Below, piece by piece: positions 35,454-44,143 of a stretch of 64,000 nt of DNA. The notes beneath the pieces were generated by a model. That model was given only the letters and a program-made list of their open reading frames with translations, ran no database searches and had not been told where the DNA came from. The first letter of the stretch is position 1; each line of letters starts with the position of its first letter. Both the position numbers and the translations under genes were made by a program. Source of the stretch: Halorussus ruber (GTDB lineage: Archaea > Halobacteriota > Halobacteria > Halobacteriales > Haladaptataceae); contig NZ_SBIT01000001.1 of NCBI RefSeq assembly GCF_004765785.1, positions 186,001 through 250,000 on the forward strand, in the 5' to 3' direction.

Positions 35454-35580
35454 AAGGACGTTTCGGAACGACACGCCCTCTCTACTGACGTTCGAGAAGC
35501 GGTGTCGGAACGAAGGGTAGACGGTGTCGGAAAGAAAGACGGGCGACGAGACCCCGAAATCTGAGACGGAACCGAGCGAA

Positions 35581-36918
35581 CTACTCCACGTAGTCGTACA
35601 GACGCTCGTTCATCCGACCCGTGCCGGTGAACACGAACTCGCCGTCGGGGACCGTGAAGTCCTCCATCTCGATGGTCTTGTCGTGGTTGTGGCGGTCGTG
35701 GACGTTCTCGTACTCGTCGAAGGAGAGGTCGTAGCGGGCGGCGTTCTGCTCGTCGATGTTGAGCGCCTCGATTTCGTCTTTCCACCCCTCTTGGACGGTC
35801 TCGGCGTGGATTTCCGCCTGCGCGCCGGAGCCGTAGGAGCCGACGCCGAGCTTCCGTCCGGCGAGGTCGCGGCCCTCCTCGGCGGCCTGCTTCAGCGCGG
35901 CGGCGCGGGCGATGTGGACCGAACCGGTGTACCAGTTGCCGACCTCGCGGGAGATGGAGAGGGTCGGCTCGATGGTGGCGTCGTACCACTCGCGGTAGTC
36001 GTCGGTCGAGCTGAGTTCGTCCATGTAGTCGCGGATGGCCTCCTCGTACTCCTCGCGGTCCTCGAAGTCCTCCTCGCGGGGCTGGAAGCCGATTTCCTCG
36101 GCGAGTTCCTCCTCGATGGGCGTGCCCCGAATCATGTGGCGGTAGGCCAGCACCGCGGCCTTCCGGACCATGCCGGGGAAGGGCGTGTGGAAGGGGACGT
36201 AGGCGAAGTCCTCGGGGTGAGAGGCTCCGGCGACCGACTCGTAATCTTCGAGCGCCTCGCGCATCCGAGCCAGATACACCTGCATCGAGCGCTTGCCGTC
36301 CACGCTGGGGAACTGCTGGTTGGGCTTGAGGAAGTCGGTCTCGTCGGCCGAGCCGTAGCCCTGCTCGGCGGACATCTCGACGAGGTTGGGGTCCTCGGAG
36401 ATGAGCATGGCGACCGCGCCAGCGCCCTGCGTGGCCTCGCCGGGGTCTCCTCGGGCGTAGAGCGCGGTGTCGGTCGCCACCACGAGCGCGGACCGACCGC
36501 GGTTCCGCCCCGCTTTAATCCAGTTGTATGCGTCGTCGAGGCTCTGAGTGCCCGCGATGCAGGCGAACTTGCGCTCGCCCTTGTTGGCGTGGTGGAAGTC
36601 CTCGTCGTAGACCTGTTCGAGACAGCCCGCGATGTACGTCGAGACGGGCTTGGAGTTGTCGAACGCCGACTCGGTCGCCACGTCGATGCGGCCGATGTCG
36701 TCGGGGGTTAGCCCCTTGCGGTCCATCAGGCGATGGGCCGCGTTCGCGCCCATCGTCACGATGTCCTCGTGGGCGTCGGGGAAGGAACTCGCGTGCAGGC
36801 CGAGTCCCTTGGTGTACTTCTCGGGGTCCTCGCCCTTCTCGGGCGCGAACGTCTCCGCGAGGTCGAGTTTGAGCTTCCCCGTCCAGATCTCGATGGCGTC
36901 GATACCGACGGCTGTCAT
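35581..36918 (-). CDS. hmgB: Hydroxymethylglutaryl-CoA synthase
   Basis: 445 residues, thiolase fold. It condenses acetyl-CoA and acetoacetyl-CoA to HMG-CoA, the entry to the mevalonate pathway for archaeal isoprenoid lipids. Catalytic E83 (TESAFD), nucleophile C120 (FACIAGTQ) and H244 (FHTPFPGM) are present. EEDFEDREEYEEAI is a haloarchaeal acidic stretch. Archaeal-type HMGS often sits beside a thiolase, but here it stands alone between the BCCT gene and the pilin-like gene. Confidence 0.95.
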   Translation of the reverse strand: MTAVGIDAIEIWTGKLKLDLAETFAPEKGEDPEKYTKGLGLHASSFPDAHEDIVTMGANAAHRLMDRKGLTPDDIGRIDVATESAFDNSKPVSTYIAGCLEQVYDEDFHHANKGERKFACIAGTQSLDDAYNWIKAGRNRGRSALVVATDTALYARGDPGEATQGAGAVAMLISEDPNLVEMSAEQGYGSADETDFLKPNQQFPSVDGKRSMQVYLARMREALEDYESVAGASHPEDFAYVPFHTPFPGMVRKAAVLAYRHMIRGTPIEEELAEEIGFQPREEDFEDREEYEEAIRDYMDELSSTDDYREWYDATIEPTLSISREVGNWYTGSVHIARAAALKQAAEEGRDLAGRKLGVGSYGSGAQAEIHAETVQEGWKDEIEALNIDEQNAARYDLSFDEYENVHDRHNHDKTIEMEDFTVPDGEFVFTGTGRMNERLYDYVE

Positions 36919-36984
36919 GTATCCACATCGGACGACCGGATATAAGGTTTTGTCGATAGGGTCTTCGACGTGCGTCGAAGACAG

Positions 36985-38619
36985 TCAGCAGGACGACCGG
37001 CTCTGGTCGCTATCGTCGCCGTTCGCGGTGTCGGCGATTCGCTCGCATGCTCGGTTGCCTTCGCCGTCGCGCGCAATCAGCGTGACAGTGTAGTCGTCGC
37101 CGTACGCGCCCTGTTCCCGATACGTCTCGGACCCCGTGGCCCCCGAGTACGTCTCGACCGTCGAACCGGACTTGTTGACGTAGACGTTCACGGACTCGAG
37201 GTCGTCGTCGGTCACGTCCCACGATACGTCGAACTCGGCCGTGTCGCTCTGACCGCGACACTGACCGCCGGGGTTCCGGTCGCACGGGTCGCTCCGGTCG
37301 GTCACGTCGAACGACTGGACCGTCGGTGAAGCGCCGCCGTCTCCGCCGCCATCACCGGGGCCGTCTCCGCCACCGCCGTCACCCGGACCACCGACGCTGT
37401 AGACCTGCAAGTCGAACGTCAGGTTCTCCTTGGCCTCGGCGTCGAACTCGGCGTTCGGCACGTCCGCGATGCTCACGTTCACCTGCTCCTCGCGGGTGTT
37501 CCCGTCGAACTCGCCCGCCTCGAACTGGACCGTGACCTGCCCCTCCGAGTCGGTCTTGAGGTCTTCGAAGGACCGCTTCGATTCGCCCTGATAGACCAGC
37601 GCGTCGTCCGGTTCGTTCGGTTCGGTGGCGTCGATAGAGAGGTTCACCTTCGCTCCCGTGACCGGGTTGTTGTACCGGTCGCGGACCTCCACGACGAGTT
37701 TCTGGCTGGTACCCTCTGCCACGCTGGCGTCGTCGCCGCGAACGTCGGTGACGTAGTGGGGGCCGACCCCCGACACGTCGGTTCCGACGCCGACTTTCGC
37801 CATCTTCAGTTGGTAGACGCCGGGTTCCAGCACGACGCGGACGCGGTCGGTTCCGGCGTCTTCGACCGCGGCGACGTGCTTGTCGGGGTTGTCCCCGTCG
37901 GGGTCGAGTTCGCTGTCGAGGAGGTCCTCCCATTCGCTCACGCTCAGTTTCGTCGGGACGACCAGCGACAGGTCCTCGCTCTCCTCGTTCTCGACCGTCA
38001 CGGTCCGAGCGGCCGGACTGACCGGCCGGAGGTTCACGCTCGCGGTTCCACTGCTCGCCTTCGAGAGGTCGCCGGTCAGCGCGACCAGCGAGACGGTGTT
38101 TCCGCGGACGAGTCGCTGACCTGCCACGACTCGGGTCGCGCCGTCGAACCGGTTGTAGAGGACGCCGTTCCGGTAGACGGTCGTCGGCGGGTTCTGGTAG
38201 ACGTTGTAGTTGGGGTCGTAGGTCAGCCCTCGGCTCTGGAAGGTCCGAGGGTTTCCGTCCCAGTAATCGCCGGTCTCGCCGCTGGCCTTCGCGTTTTCGA
38301 GGCGAACCGGGGCGGACGAGGAGGTCCGAAGCGACCCCGAGGGCGGCGAGGGGTTGACGAAGAAGGCCCGAACCGGGTATCGGGTGCCGAGCGCAATCGA
38401 GGACGACCCGCCGCTTCCCGTCTCGGCGGTCCGGAGGAGTTCGTCCCGCAGGTCCTGCATCTGGCTCTGGACCTGCTGGTTGTGGTTGAACTCCACCTGC
38501 TCGTTCTGCTGGGGGACGACCGACGCCTGATACGTCGAGACCAGGACGATGAGAACCGCGAACAGCAGCACCGTCCCGATTTGGACCGTCACCCCGCGCT
38601 CGTCGGTTCGGAGTCGCAC
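36985..38619 (-). CDS. Pilin-like surface protein with Ig-like domains
   Basis: 544 residues. The start MRLRTDERGVTVQIGTVLLF, followed by AVLIVLVSTYQASVV, matches archaeal type IV pilin-like N-termini. A heptad-rich helix follows (NQQVQSQMQDLRDELL). The middle holds a Big-1-like Ig domain (VEVRDRYNNPVTGAKVNLSI, about residues 310-400). A Gly/Asp linker (GGPGDGGGGDGPGDGGGDGG) leads to a C-terminal Ig-like domain with four Cys (about 440-544). Likely anchored by the N-terminal helix with the rest outside. The exact family is uncertain (DUF7289-like). Confidence 0.7.
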   Translation of the reverse strand: MRLRTDERGVTVQIGTVLLFAVLIVLVSTYQASVVPQQNEQVEFNHNQQVQSQMQDLRDELLRTAETGSGGSSSIALGTRYPVRAFFVNPSPPSGSLRTSSSAPVRLENAKASGETGDYWDGNPRTFQSRGLTYDPNYNVYQNPPTTVYRNGVLYNRFDGATRVVAGQRLVRGNTVSLVALTGDLSKASSGTASVNLRPVSPAARTVTVENEESEDLSLVVPTKLSVSEWEDLLDSELDPDGDNPDKHVAAVEDAGTDRVRVVLEPGVYQLKMAKVGVGTDVSGVGPHYVTDVRGDDASVAEGTSQKLVVEVRDRYNNPVTGAKVNLSIDATEPNEPDDALVYQGESKRSFEDLKTDSEGQVTVQFEAGEFDGNTREEQVNVSIADVPNAEFDAEAKENLTFDLQVYSVGGPGDGGGGDGPGDGGGDGGASPTVQSFDVTDRSDPCDRNPGGQCRGQSDTAEFDVSWDVTDDDLESVNVYVNKSGSTVETYSGATGSETYREQGAYGDDYTVTLIARDGEGNRACERIADTANGDDSDQSRSSC

Positions 38620-38713
38620 TACTCGCTTTCTTTCAGGGATAGTAGTTAAACGTAGCGCCTGCGCAGTCGGAATAGAGTCGGAAAAAGTCGGTCTTTCGAC
38701 CGGCGACAGACGC

Positions 38714-39301
38714 TCAGGCCTCTTCGTCTTCTTCTTCGACCACTTCGGGGTCGCTCATCGCGCTCTGGAGGCTGTCGAGGCCGTTGACCCACTCGGTGAC
38801 CAGACCGTATTCGAGGTCCTCGGTCACGGACATGTCGAGTTCCTCGCCGTCGATGATGCGCGTCCCGGCGGCCGCGACCAGTCCGAGCGCCGAGTCGAGG
38901 TCTTCGGCCTCCTCCGCGCGGCCAGCCTCGACGACGTACTCCTCGACGGCGGCCTCGTCGGCCGGGCCGTCGGCGACGTACTGCTCGGCGGCGTAGAAGA
39001 CGCAGACCAGACTCGTCTGGACGCCGTCGATGAGCATCGCTTTCTCGTCGTTCTCGAAGTCCACTTCGTCGAGGACGACCTCTCGGATGTCGTTGAGTTC
39101 GTCCAGCGCCTCCTCCTCGTCCACGTCACCGTCGTCGTAGGCGGTGACGATTTTGGCGACCGCAATCGCCACGTCGTCTTGGAGATTGAGGAGGAGACGG
39201 GCCGAGTCCTCGTCTTCCGGGTCGATGTCCTCCTCTCGGATTCGGTCGAGCCAGTTCTGCCAGCGTTCGTCGGAGTAGAATTCTTCCGGAGGCGCGCTCA
39301 T
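38714..39301 (-). CDS. DUF2150 family protein
   Basis: 195 residues from MSAPPEEFYSDERWQNWLDR; an upstream in-frame Met at 39328 is less typical. The next segments, DPEDEDSARLLLNLQDDVAI and AVAKIVTAYDDGDVDEEEAL, are the DUF2150 hallmark. The protein is strongly acidic and all-helical in character. Function unknown; conserved across haloarchaea. It precedes the pilin-like gene in the direction of transcription, with 49 bases separating it from the TatD-like gene. Confidence 0.8.
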   Translation of the reverse strand: MSAPPEEFYSDERWQNWLDRIREEDIDPEDEDSARLLLNLQDDVAIAVAKIVTAYDDGDVDEEEALDELNDIREVVLDEVDFENDEKAMLIDGVQTSLVCVFYAAEQYVADGPADEAAVEEYVVEAGRAEEAEDLDSALGLVAAAGTRIIDGEELDMSVTEDLEYGLVTEWVNGLDSLQSAMSDPEVVEEEDEEA

Positions 39302-39350
39302 GTCTTTTCCGAGTGTTGCGCGCTTCATATGCCTTTCTCCTTTGGCCGCG

Positions 39351-40202
39351 CTACCGGTCGAATGTTTCTTCCGTGTTAAGGTCGTACACCCGTTTCGGCG
39401 TTTCTACGTGGGCGTTTCGGACGCCTTCGTCGTATCCCTGCTCCTGCATCCAGCGGACGCGCCGGGGGACCGTCTTGGGTCCCATGACCGCGCCGGGCCG
39501 GTCGGGGTCGTCCACGAAGTCGGTCTCCATCAGGAAGGGGTCGCCGCGCTCGACCGCGATTTCGAGGCGGTCCTTCTCGCTCATCACGCTCGGGGTCGGC
39601 CCCGCCAACTTCCCGCCCGCGTAGTGCTTGACGACTCTCGCTGGGTCGAGTCCGGCCTCCTCGGCCCACCCCGCGATGTCGGTCAGGTCCTCGCTGGCCT
39701 CGGTGTGAAGTTGGACCGCGCAGTCCCGTTGCGCGCCGAGGGCGAGTCCGTGCCGGAGGACCTCGTTCGAGGCCTCCCAGACCGCGTCGGTGGTGTCGTA
39801 GTGCGGTCGCCCGGTCTTGAGCGCGACGGCTTTCCCGTCGGCGACGTACTCCGCCGCGAGGTCGAGTCCGGCCTGCATCAGGTCGCGGGCCTCCGCCGCG
39901 GTGTAGCCCCGGTCGTCCACCAACTTCGAGACGAGTCCGGGGTGGACCCCGAGGACGGGCCACGCCCGACCGGGTAGCTCCTCGCTGGCGCGCTCCACCA
40001 CGTCGATGGTGGTCTCGAAGACCGGGCGGAACTCCTCGCCGGTCTCGGGCTCGACGCCCAGCAACCACGAGGGCTTGTTGACGACGAGGAGGTGGGTGCC
40101 GCCGCTCCGCGCGAAGTCCTTCACGGCCTCGATGCCCCGGCCGTGGTCGGGGTCCAGATGCATGTGGTTGTCGAGTACCGGCGTGCCGAGGTCTTCGCTC
40201 AT
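39351..40202 (-). CDS. TatD-like metal-dependent hydrolase
   Basis: 283 residues, amidohydrolase-like TIM barrel. Metal ligands H13 and H15 in DNHMHLD, plus HTEAS, KHYAGG and the Asp in METDFVDDPD are present; WPVLGVHPGLV is the TatD-type third motif. TatD enzymes are 3'-5' DNases or related phosphodiesterases; the archaeal branch is uncharacterised. Its start faces a 694-base region holding the family A repeat copy 2. Confidence 0.82.
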   Translation of the reverse strand: MSEDLGTPVLDNHMHLDPDHGRGIEAVKDFARSGGTHLLVVNKPSWLLGVEPETGEEFRPVFETTIDVVERASEELPGRAWPVLGVHPGLVSKLVDDRGYTAAEARDLMQAGLDLAAEYVADGKAVALKTGRPHYDTTDAVWEASNEVLRHGLALGAQRDCAVQLHTEASEDLTDIAGWAEEAGLDPARVVKHYAGGKLAGPTPSVMSEKDRLEIAVERGDPFLMETDFVDDPDRPGAVMGPKTVPRRVRWMQEQGYDEGVRNAHVETPKRVYDLNTEETFDR

Positions 40203-40459
40203 GGTCGTGGCTACGCCCGAGCGAGGAAAAACCTCGGCGATTCGGCTCGACTCGGCAGGGTCGGTGTCGCTACTGTGGTCGGGAGGATTGACGCAGAGAA
40301 TTGTTATTCTTTGTTTAGAAAATATAATTCTATCTTTAAAATTTGTATATATTTCTCCAACACGCCCACGCGCTCGCGTGGCCGTGCAAGCGCAAAGAAA
40401 TATACGAACGGGACGCTCGGGAGAGCGCCGCCAACTACCCCGCTTCGCTCGGTGCCACA

Positions 40460-40818
40460 GTCCACGCCCTCGGCGGACTGAAAGGGCGAGCGGGGTTCGC
40501 GCCCGAAAGGCGTGGTCGTCTCAGCGACCCCCATCTGCGCCGGGCGGTGTCTCACCGAACGAAGTGAGGTCGTTCGAAAGGCGAAGCCTTTCGTGATCAC
40601 GAAAATCCCCGATTTTCGGACGATGACGGCTCGGAAGACGCGGTTTGTCTTCCGGTGCCGAGAGGCCCAGATATGTCGCTGAGCGACCGCGAACCGCGCG
40701 AGGGATTTCGAGGACGTTGCTGTCCAGTTTGCTCCTGCGGTGCCGAGCGCGAGAGCTTTCGAGGACGTTGCTGTCCCATCAATTCCTGCGGTTGAGTGCG
40801 CGAGGGCTTTCGAGATTA
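40460..40818 (+). repeat. Structured intergenic repeat, family A, copy 2 (hairpin-rich)
   Basis: Begins near CCCTCGGCGGACTGAAAGGG, then GGTCGTCTCAGCGAC, a run of hairpins, GTCGCTGAGCGACC and CGCGAACCGCGC. The hairpins are CGAACGA/TCGTTCG (40556-40576), CGAAAGGC/GCCTTTCG (40575-40593), CGAAAATC/GATTTTCG (40600-40618) and CGGAAGAC/GTCTTCCG around loop GCGGTTT (40632-40654). GGTCG(T)CTCAGCGAC pairs with GTCGCTGAGCGACC over 14 bp with the same bulged T as copy 1. The end module GCGCGAG...TTTCGAG is repeated three times at exact 51-base spacing (40696, 40747, 40798). An AT-rich island (about 40310-40360) precedes it. No protein supported in 40203-40896. Confidence 0.85.
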
Positions 40819-40896
40819 CGGGGGAAACTGCTCATCTGAGCACTCTCCTCACACCTAGCGGGAAATTCAAGACCGCGCAGAACCCAAGACACGAGC

Positions 40897-41367
40897 ATGG
40901 CAGACGACCCGCGGCGAATCCGGTCGCTCGCCGTCACCGCCGCCGACGTGGTGTCGGCCTACGAGGCCCGCCAGCGGAGTCCTCGCCTCCTCGTCCTTCG
41001 GGTGACGCCGCCGTTCTCCGGTCGGATGCGGGCGCGACTTCACGACCCCGGTCCCGCCGTGGCGGGCACGGACCCGCAGTCGGACCTCGACGCCGAGACC
41101 GGGGCGTTGCTGGTTCCTCCTCGGCGGTTCGTCTCCGAGGAGTCGATTCCCGAGTACCCCTCGCCCGACGAGACGGAGGACGCCCTTCGGGAGGACCCGG
41201 ACGAGGAGTTCACGGTCGAGCGCCACCGCGAGCGCCACGTCGAGGCGGTCGAGGCGTGGCGCGAGGCCGTCGCGGACGCGATTTCGGGGTCGGTCGAGTT
41301 TCGGTTGGGCGAGAGCGAGACTTATCGGGTCGAGGTCAAGACGCTCGGGAAATCGTCCGAGGAGTGA
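40897..41367 (+). CDS. Conserved haloarchaeal protein of unknown function
   Basis: 156 residues. The first half reads RSLAVTAADVVSAYEARQRS, then PRLLVLRVTPPFSGRMRARL and GALLVPPRRFV, an alpha/beta pattern. The second half is highly charged and helical (DETEDALREDPDEEFTVERH) and ends in a short strand (YRVEVKTLGKS). No family recognised with confidence. The gene converges with the NYN-domain gene, with a family B repeat between them. Confidence 0.7.
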   Translation: MADDPRRIRSLAVTAADVVSAYEARQRSPRLLVLRVTPPFSGRMRARLHDPGPAVAGTDPQSDLDAETGALLVPPRRFVSEESIPEYPSPDETEDALREDPDEEFTVERHRERHVEAVEAWREAVADAISGSVEFRLGESETYRVEVKTLGKSSEE

Positions 41368-41470
41368 TTGCGGAATTGTGGTCTGGTCGCCGGTACGGGT
41401 TTCTGGGAGAGGAGCGGAAGTCGGTGATACGGACGAAGGTGACGGGAGCGGGAATGGGTAAAGTCGAAAG

Positions 41471-41630
41471 AAGCTAGCTATCGCCGAAGCCGAGGCGTCT
41501 CCCGCACCGCCACCGCAACCGCGGGCCACACCCTCCCCAACCGATTGCGTTGCTCGTCGCTTCACTCCTGCGCTACTCATCCCTCGCGCGGTTCGGCGCG
41601 GCGATAAACCGCCGCGCCAGCACGCGCCGG
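41471..41630 (+). repeat. Structured intergenic repeat, family B, copy 1
   Basis: Starts GCTAGCTATCGCCGAAGCCG, followed by CCGCAACCGC, CCTCCCCAACCG and TCCCTCGCGCGGTTC, then a 9-bp stem GGCGCGGCG/CGCCGCGCC around ATAAAC (41595-41618), and ends CCAGCACGCGCCGG. Copies at 47633 (minus), 60821 and 62940. It shares the 15-mer CCCTCGCGCGGTTCG with family A. Sits between convergent genes, so it could act on transcript ends. Nothing else in 41368-41674. Confidence 0.75.
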
Positions 41631-41674
41631 ACAGAGAGTCTCATGAAGCGCGATTCTCCTGCGATTCGAGTCGC

Positions 41675-42121
41675 TCACTCTTCCACGACGTACGCCTCGT
41701 GGGCCGCGTTCCGGAGGGCGTCGGACCGGCCGTACTCGCCGGGCGCGATGGCGACGGTGCGGACCCCGTTGTGGGCCGCCTTCTCCAGCACGGGCTTGAA
41801 GTCGGTGTCGCGCGAGGCGATTGCCAGCACGTCGAGGCCCTCGGTCAGCGCGAACTCGGTCGCATCGACCGCCATCTTCACGTCCACGTCGCCGGAGGTC
41901 ACCGTGACCTCGAAGCCCCGGGCCTCGGCGGCCTGAATCAGGCCCGGCGTGGCGTGTTCGTCCAGATAGAGTCTCGTCGTCACGAGTTGCCCGAGTTCCT
42001 CGGCGGCCTCGCGCACGTCGTCCAAGTCCACGTCGAACTCGTCTCGGAGGACGTTCGGCCCGTCGACGAACAGCGCGACGGTCGTCTCCTCGCCCCCGAG
42101 GAGCGAGCGTAGCGGTTGCAT
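41675..42121 (-). CDS. NYN (PIN-like) domain ribonuclease-type protein
   Basis: 148 residues. Three acidic patches of the NYN/PIN metal site are visible: ALFVDGPNVLRDEF, DVDVKMAVDATEFA and IASRDTDFKPVLEKA. It matches the TIGR00288/LabA-like archaeal group. Probably a small RNase or RNA-processing protein; the substrate is unknown. Single gene; its upstream region (42122-42316) is AT-rich and shared with the divergent halolysin gene. Confidence 0.82.
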   Translation of the reverse strand: MQPLRSLLGGEETTVALFVDGPNVLRDEFDVDLDDVREAAEELGQLVTTRLYLDEHATPGLIQAAEARGFEVTVTSGDVDVKMAVDATEFALTEGLDVLAIASRDTDFKPVLEKAAHNGVRTVAIAPGEYGRSDALRNAAHEAYVVEE

Positions 42122-42281
42122 ACCCTGCGGTAGCGGGCGTCCCGGTTTAGCGGTGCCGGTCCTGCCCCGACTATTACCAATTTTAATTCATATTCGTGTT
42201 GTTCTTTTCAACGATTTTCTAACAGGATTTCTAATTAATCAACTAACTCGAAACTCACTTTATTGCACGATATGATTAAGA

Positions 42282-42289
42282 TTTAAATA
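42282..42289 (+). promoter_or_regulatory. TATA box for halolysin 1
   Basis: TTTAAATA ends 27 bases before the ATG at 42317, within an AT-rich region (42181-42295). Transcription should start at or just before the ATG, giving a leaderless mRNA. Confidence 0.65.
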
Positions 42290-42316
42290 ATAGGGGTGCC
42301 TCGTGCAGAATGTCGC

Positions 42317-43906
42317 ATGTCAGACGACAGCACACAGCGATTCGATCGTCGTACTTTCCTCAAAGCCACCGGTGCGGCCGGCGCGGCCGCCGCCGTCAGT
42401 GGTGTGAGTGCAGCAACCCCCGGCCGGGAACCCGGCCCCAAGGAGGACGAGGTCCTCGTCGGCGTCTCCGCGGGTCAGGGCGACATCGAGCAGAAGGTCG
42501 CCCAGTACGTCCCCGGCGACGCCGAGATCGTCCACAAGAACGAGAACCTGCGCTACGTCGCGGTCAAGTTCCCGAGTCAGGCCGCCGACAACGCCCAGCA
42601 GAACTTCATCGACGCCGTCACCTCGAAGGACGGCATCAAGTACGCTGAGGTCAACAAGACCCACCAGACCCAATTGACCCCGAACGACCCGCAGTTCGGC
42701 GACCAGTACGCGCCCCAGCAGGTCCAGTCCGACGACGCCTGGGACACCACGCTCGGTGACTCCAGCGTCACCATCGCCGTCGTGGACACCGGCGCGCAGT
42801 ACGACCACCCCGACCTCGAGGGCAACTACAAGTCCAACCCCGGCTACGACTTCGTTGACAACGACAGCGACCCCTATCCGGACGTGCCCCAGGACGAGTA
42901 CCACGGCACTCACGTTTCCGGCTGTGCCGCGGCCGTCGTGGACAACGGCACGGGCGTCGCCGGTCAGGGTAACTCCTCGCTCATCAACGGTCGCGCACTC
43001 GACGAGAACGGCTCGGGTTCGACCTCCGACATCGCCGACGCCGTCGAGTGGGCCGCCGACCAGGGCGCGGACATCATCAACATGTCCCTCGGTGGCGGTG
43101 GCTACACCGACACGATGAAGAACGCCGTCAGCTACGCGCTCGACAACGGTTCGCTCCCCATCTGTGCGGCCGGAAACGACGGCTCCGGCTCCGTCTCCTA
43201 CCCCGCCGCCTACAGCGAATGCGTGGCCGTTTCCGCCGTCAACGACTCCGAGAACCTCGCTTCCTTCTCGCAGTACGGTGACAAGGTCGAGCTGTGTGCC
43301 CCCGGTGTGGACATCCTCTCGACCACGACCGAGACCCGCGGCTCCTACGAGAAGCTCTCGGGTACCTCGATGGCGACCCCCGTCACGTCCGGCGTCGCCG
43401 GGCTGACCCTCGCCAAGTGGAGCCTCACCGCCTCGGAGCTCCGGAGCCACCTCAAGAACACAGCGAAGGACATCGGTCTCTCCTCGGACGAGCAGGGTGC
43501 CGGTCAGGTCAACGCCTACAACGCTGTCACCACCGACCCCTCGGACGGCGGCGACGGCGGCGATGGCGGTGACGGCGGCGACGGCGACTCGACCTCCGAC
43601 ACGGTCAGCGGCACGCTGTCCAGTTCCTACGACTACGACGACTACGAGTGGAACTGGGAATACAGCTCGCCGAGCAAGGTCGAGGTCGTCCTCGACGGCC
43701 CCTCGGACGCGGACTTCGACCTCTACATCAACACGGGCACCACCGAGAACGCGACCCCGAGCGACTACGACTACGGCTCCTACTCCACCAACAGTCAGGA
43801 GTCCATCACCATCGACAACCCCGACGACTCGACGCCGATGCAGATCGACGTCGACTCCTACAGCGGCTCGGGCAGCTACGACCTCACCATCACCGAGTAC
43901 CAGTAA
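42317..43906 (+). CDS. Halolysin-type subtilisin-like serine protease 1
   Basis: 529 residues from MSDDSTQRFDRRTFLKATGA (Tat signal). An I9-type propeptide spans to about 117. The peptidase S8 domain has D157 (AVVDTGA), H196 (YHGTHVSG), oxyanion N287 (AAGND) and S351 (GTSMATP). A Gly/Asp linker (GGDGGDGGDGGDGD) precedes a C-terminal PPC-type beta domain (about 430-529) that helps substrate binding. Exported folded and self-processed extracellular protease. Tandem paralogue at 44144 is identical over about 160 catalytic-domain residues. Confidence 0.95.
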   Translation: MSDDSTQRFDRRTFLKATGAAGAAAAVSGVSAATPGREPGPKEDEVLVGVSAGQGDIEQKVAQYVPGDAEIVHKNENLRYVAVKFPSQAADNAQQNFIDAVTSKDGIKYAEVNKTHQTQLTPNDPQFGDQYAPQQVQSDDAWDTTLGDSSVTIAVVDTGAQYDHPDLEGNYKSNPGYDFVDNDSDPYPDVPQDEYHGTHVSGCAAAVVDNGTGVAGQGNSSLINGRALDENGSGSTSDIADAVEWAADQGADIINMSLGGGGYTDTMKNAVSYALDNGSLPICAAGNDGSGSVSYPAAYSECVAVSAVNDSENLASFSQYGDKVELCAPGVDILSTTTETRGSYEKLSGTSMATPVTSGVAGLTLAKWSLTASELRSHLKNTAKDIGLSSDEQGAGQVNAYNAVTTDPSDGGDGGDGGDGGDGDSTSDTVSGTLSSSYDYDDYEWNWEYSSPSKVEVVLDGPSDADFDLYINTGTTENATPSDYDYGSYSTNSQESITIDNPDDSTPMQIDVDSYSGSGSYDLTITEYQ

Positions 43907-43908
43907 CC

Positions 43909-43943
43909 GACCGCTTCGGTCTGGTTGCTCCCATTTTTCTTTC
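43909..43943 (+). terminator. Hairpin and T-run after halolysin 1
   Basis: GACCG-CTT-CGGTC (43909-43921) followed by CATTTTTCTTT. The same hairpin follows halolysin 2, so the duplication included the terminator. Confidence 0.6.
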
Positions 43944-44105
43944 GCGCTCGAACGCCCAGCGACTGCGTTGTCCGAATATCGCCCGTTGCGTCAAGTTATC
44001 GTATCTATTCTCGTTCGAGCAATTATCTATATGTCAGAATTAAATCCAGACATAAGCCAATATTTTATCTACAAAATAGCGCTTTTTAGTTACTATTTCT
44101 AAGTA

Positions 44106-44115
44106 AAATATTAAT
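44106..44115 (+). promoter_or_regulatory. TATA-like box for halolysin 2
   Basis: AAATATTAAT lies about 30 bases upstream of the ATG at 44144 in a strongly AT-rich stretch (44020-44140). It supports separate, leaderless transcription of the second protease gene. Confidence 0.5.
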
Positions 44116-44143
44116 AGGCAGAGTCTAATGTATATCGTACCGC

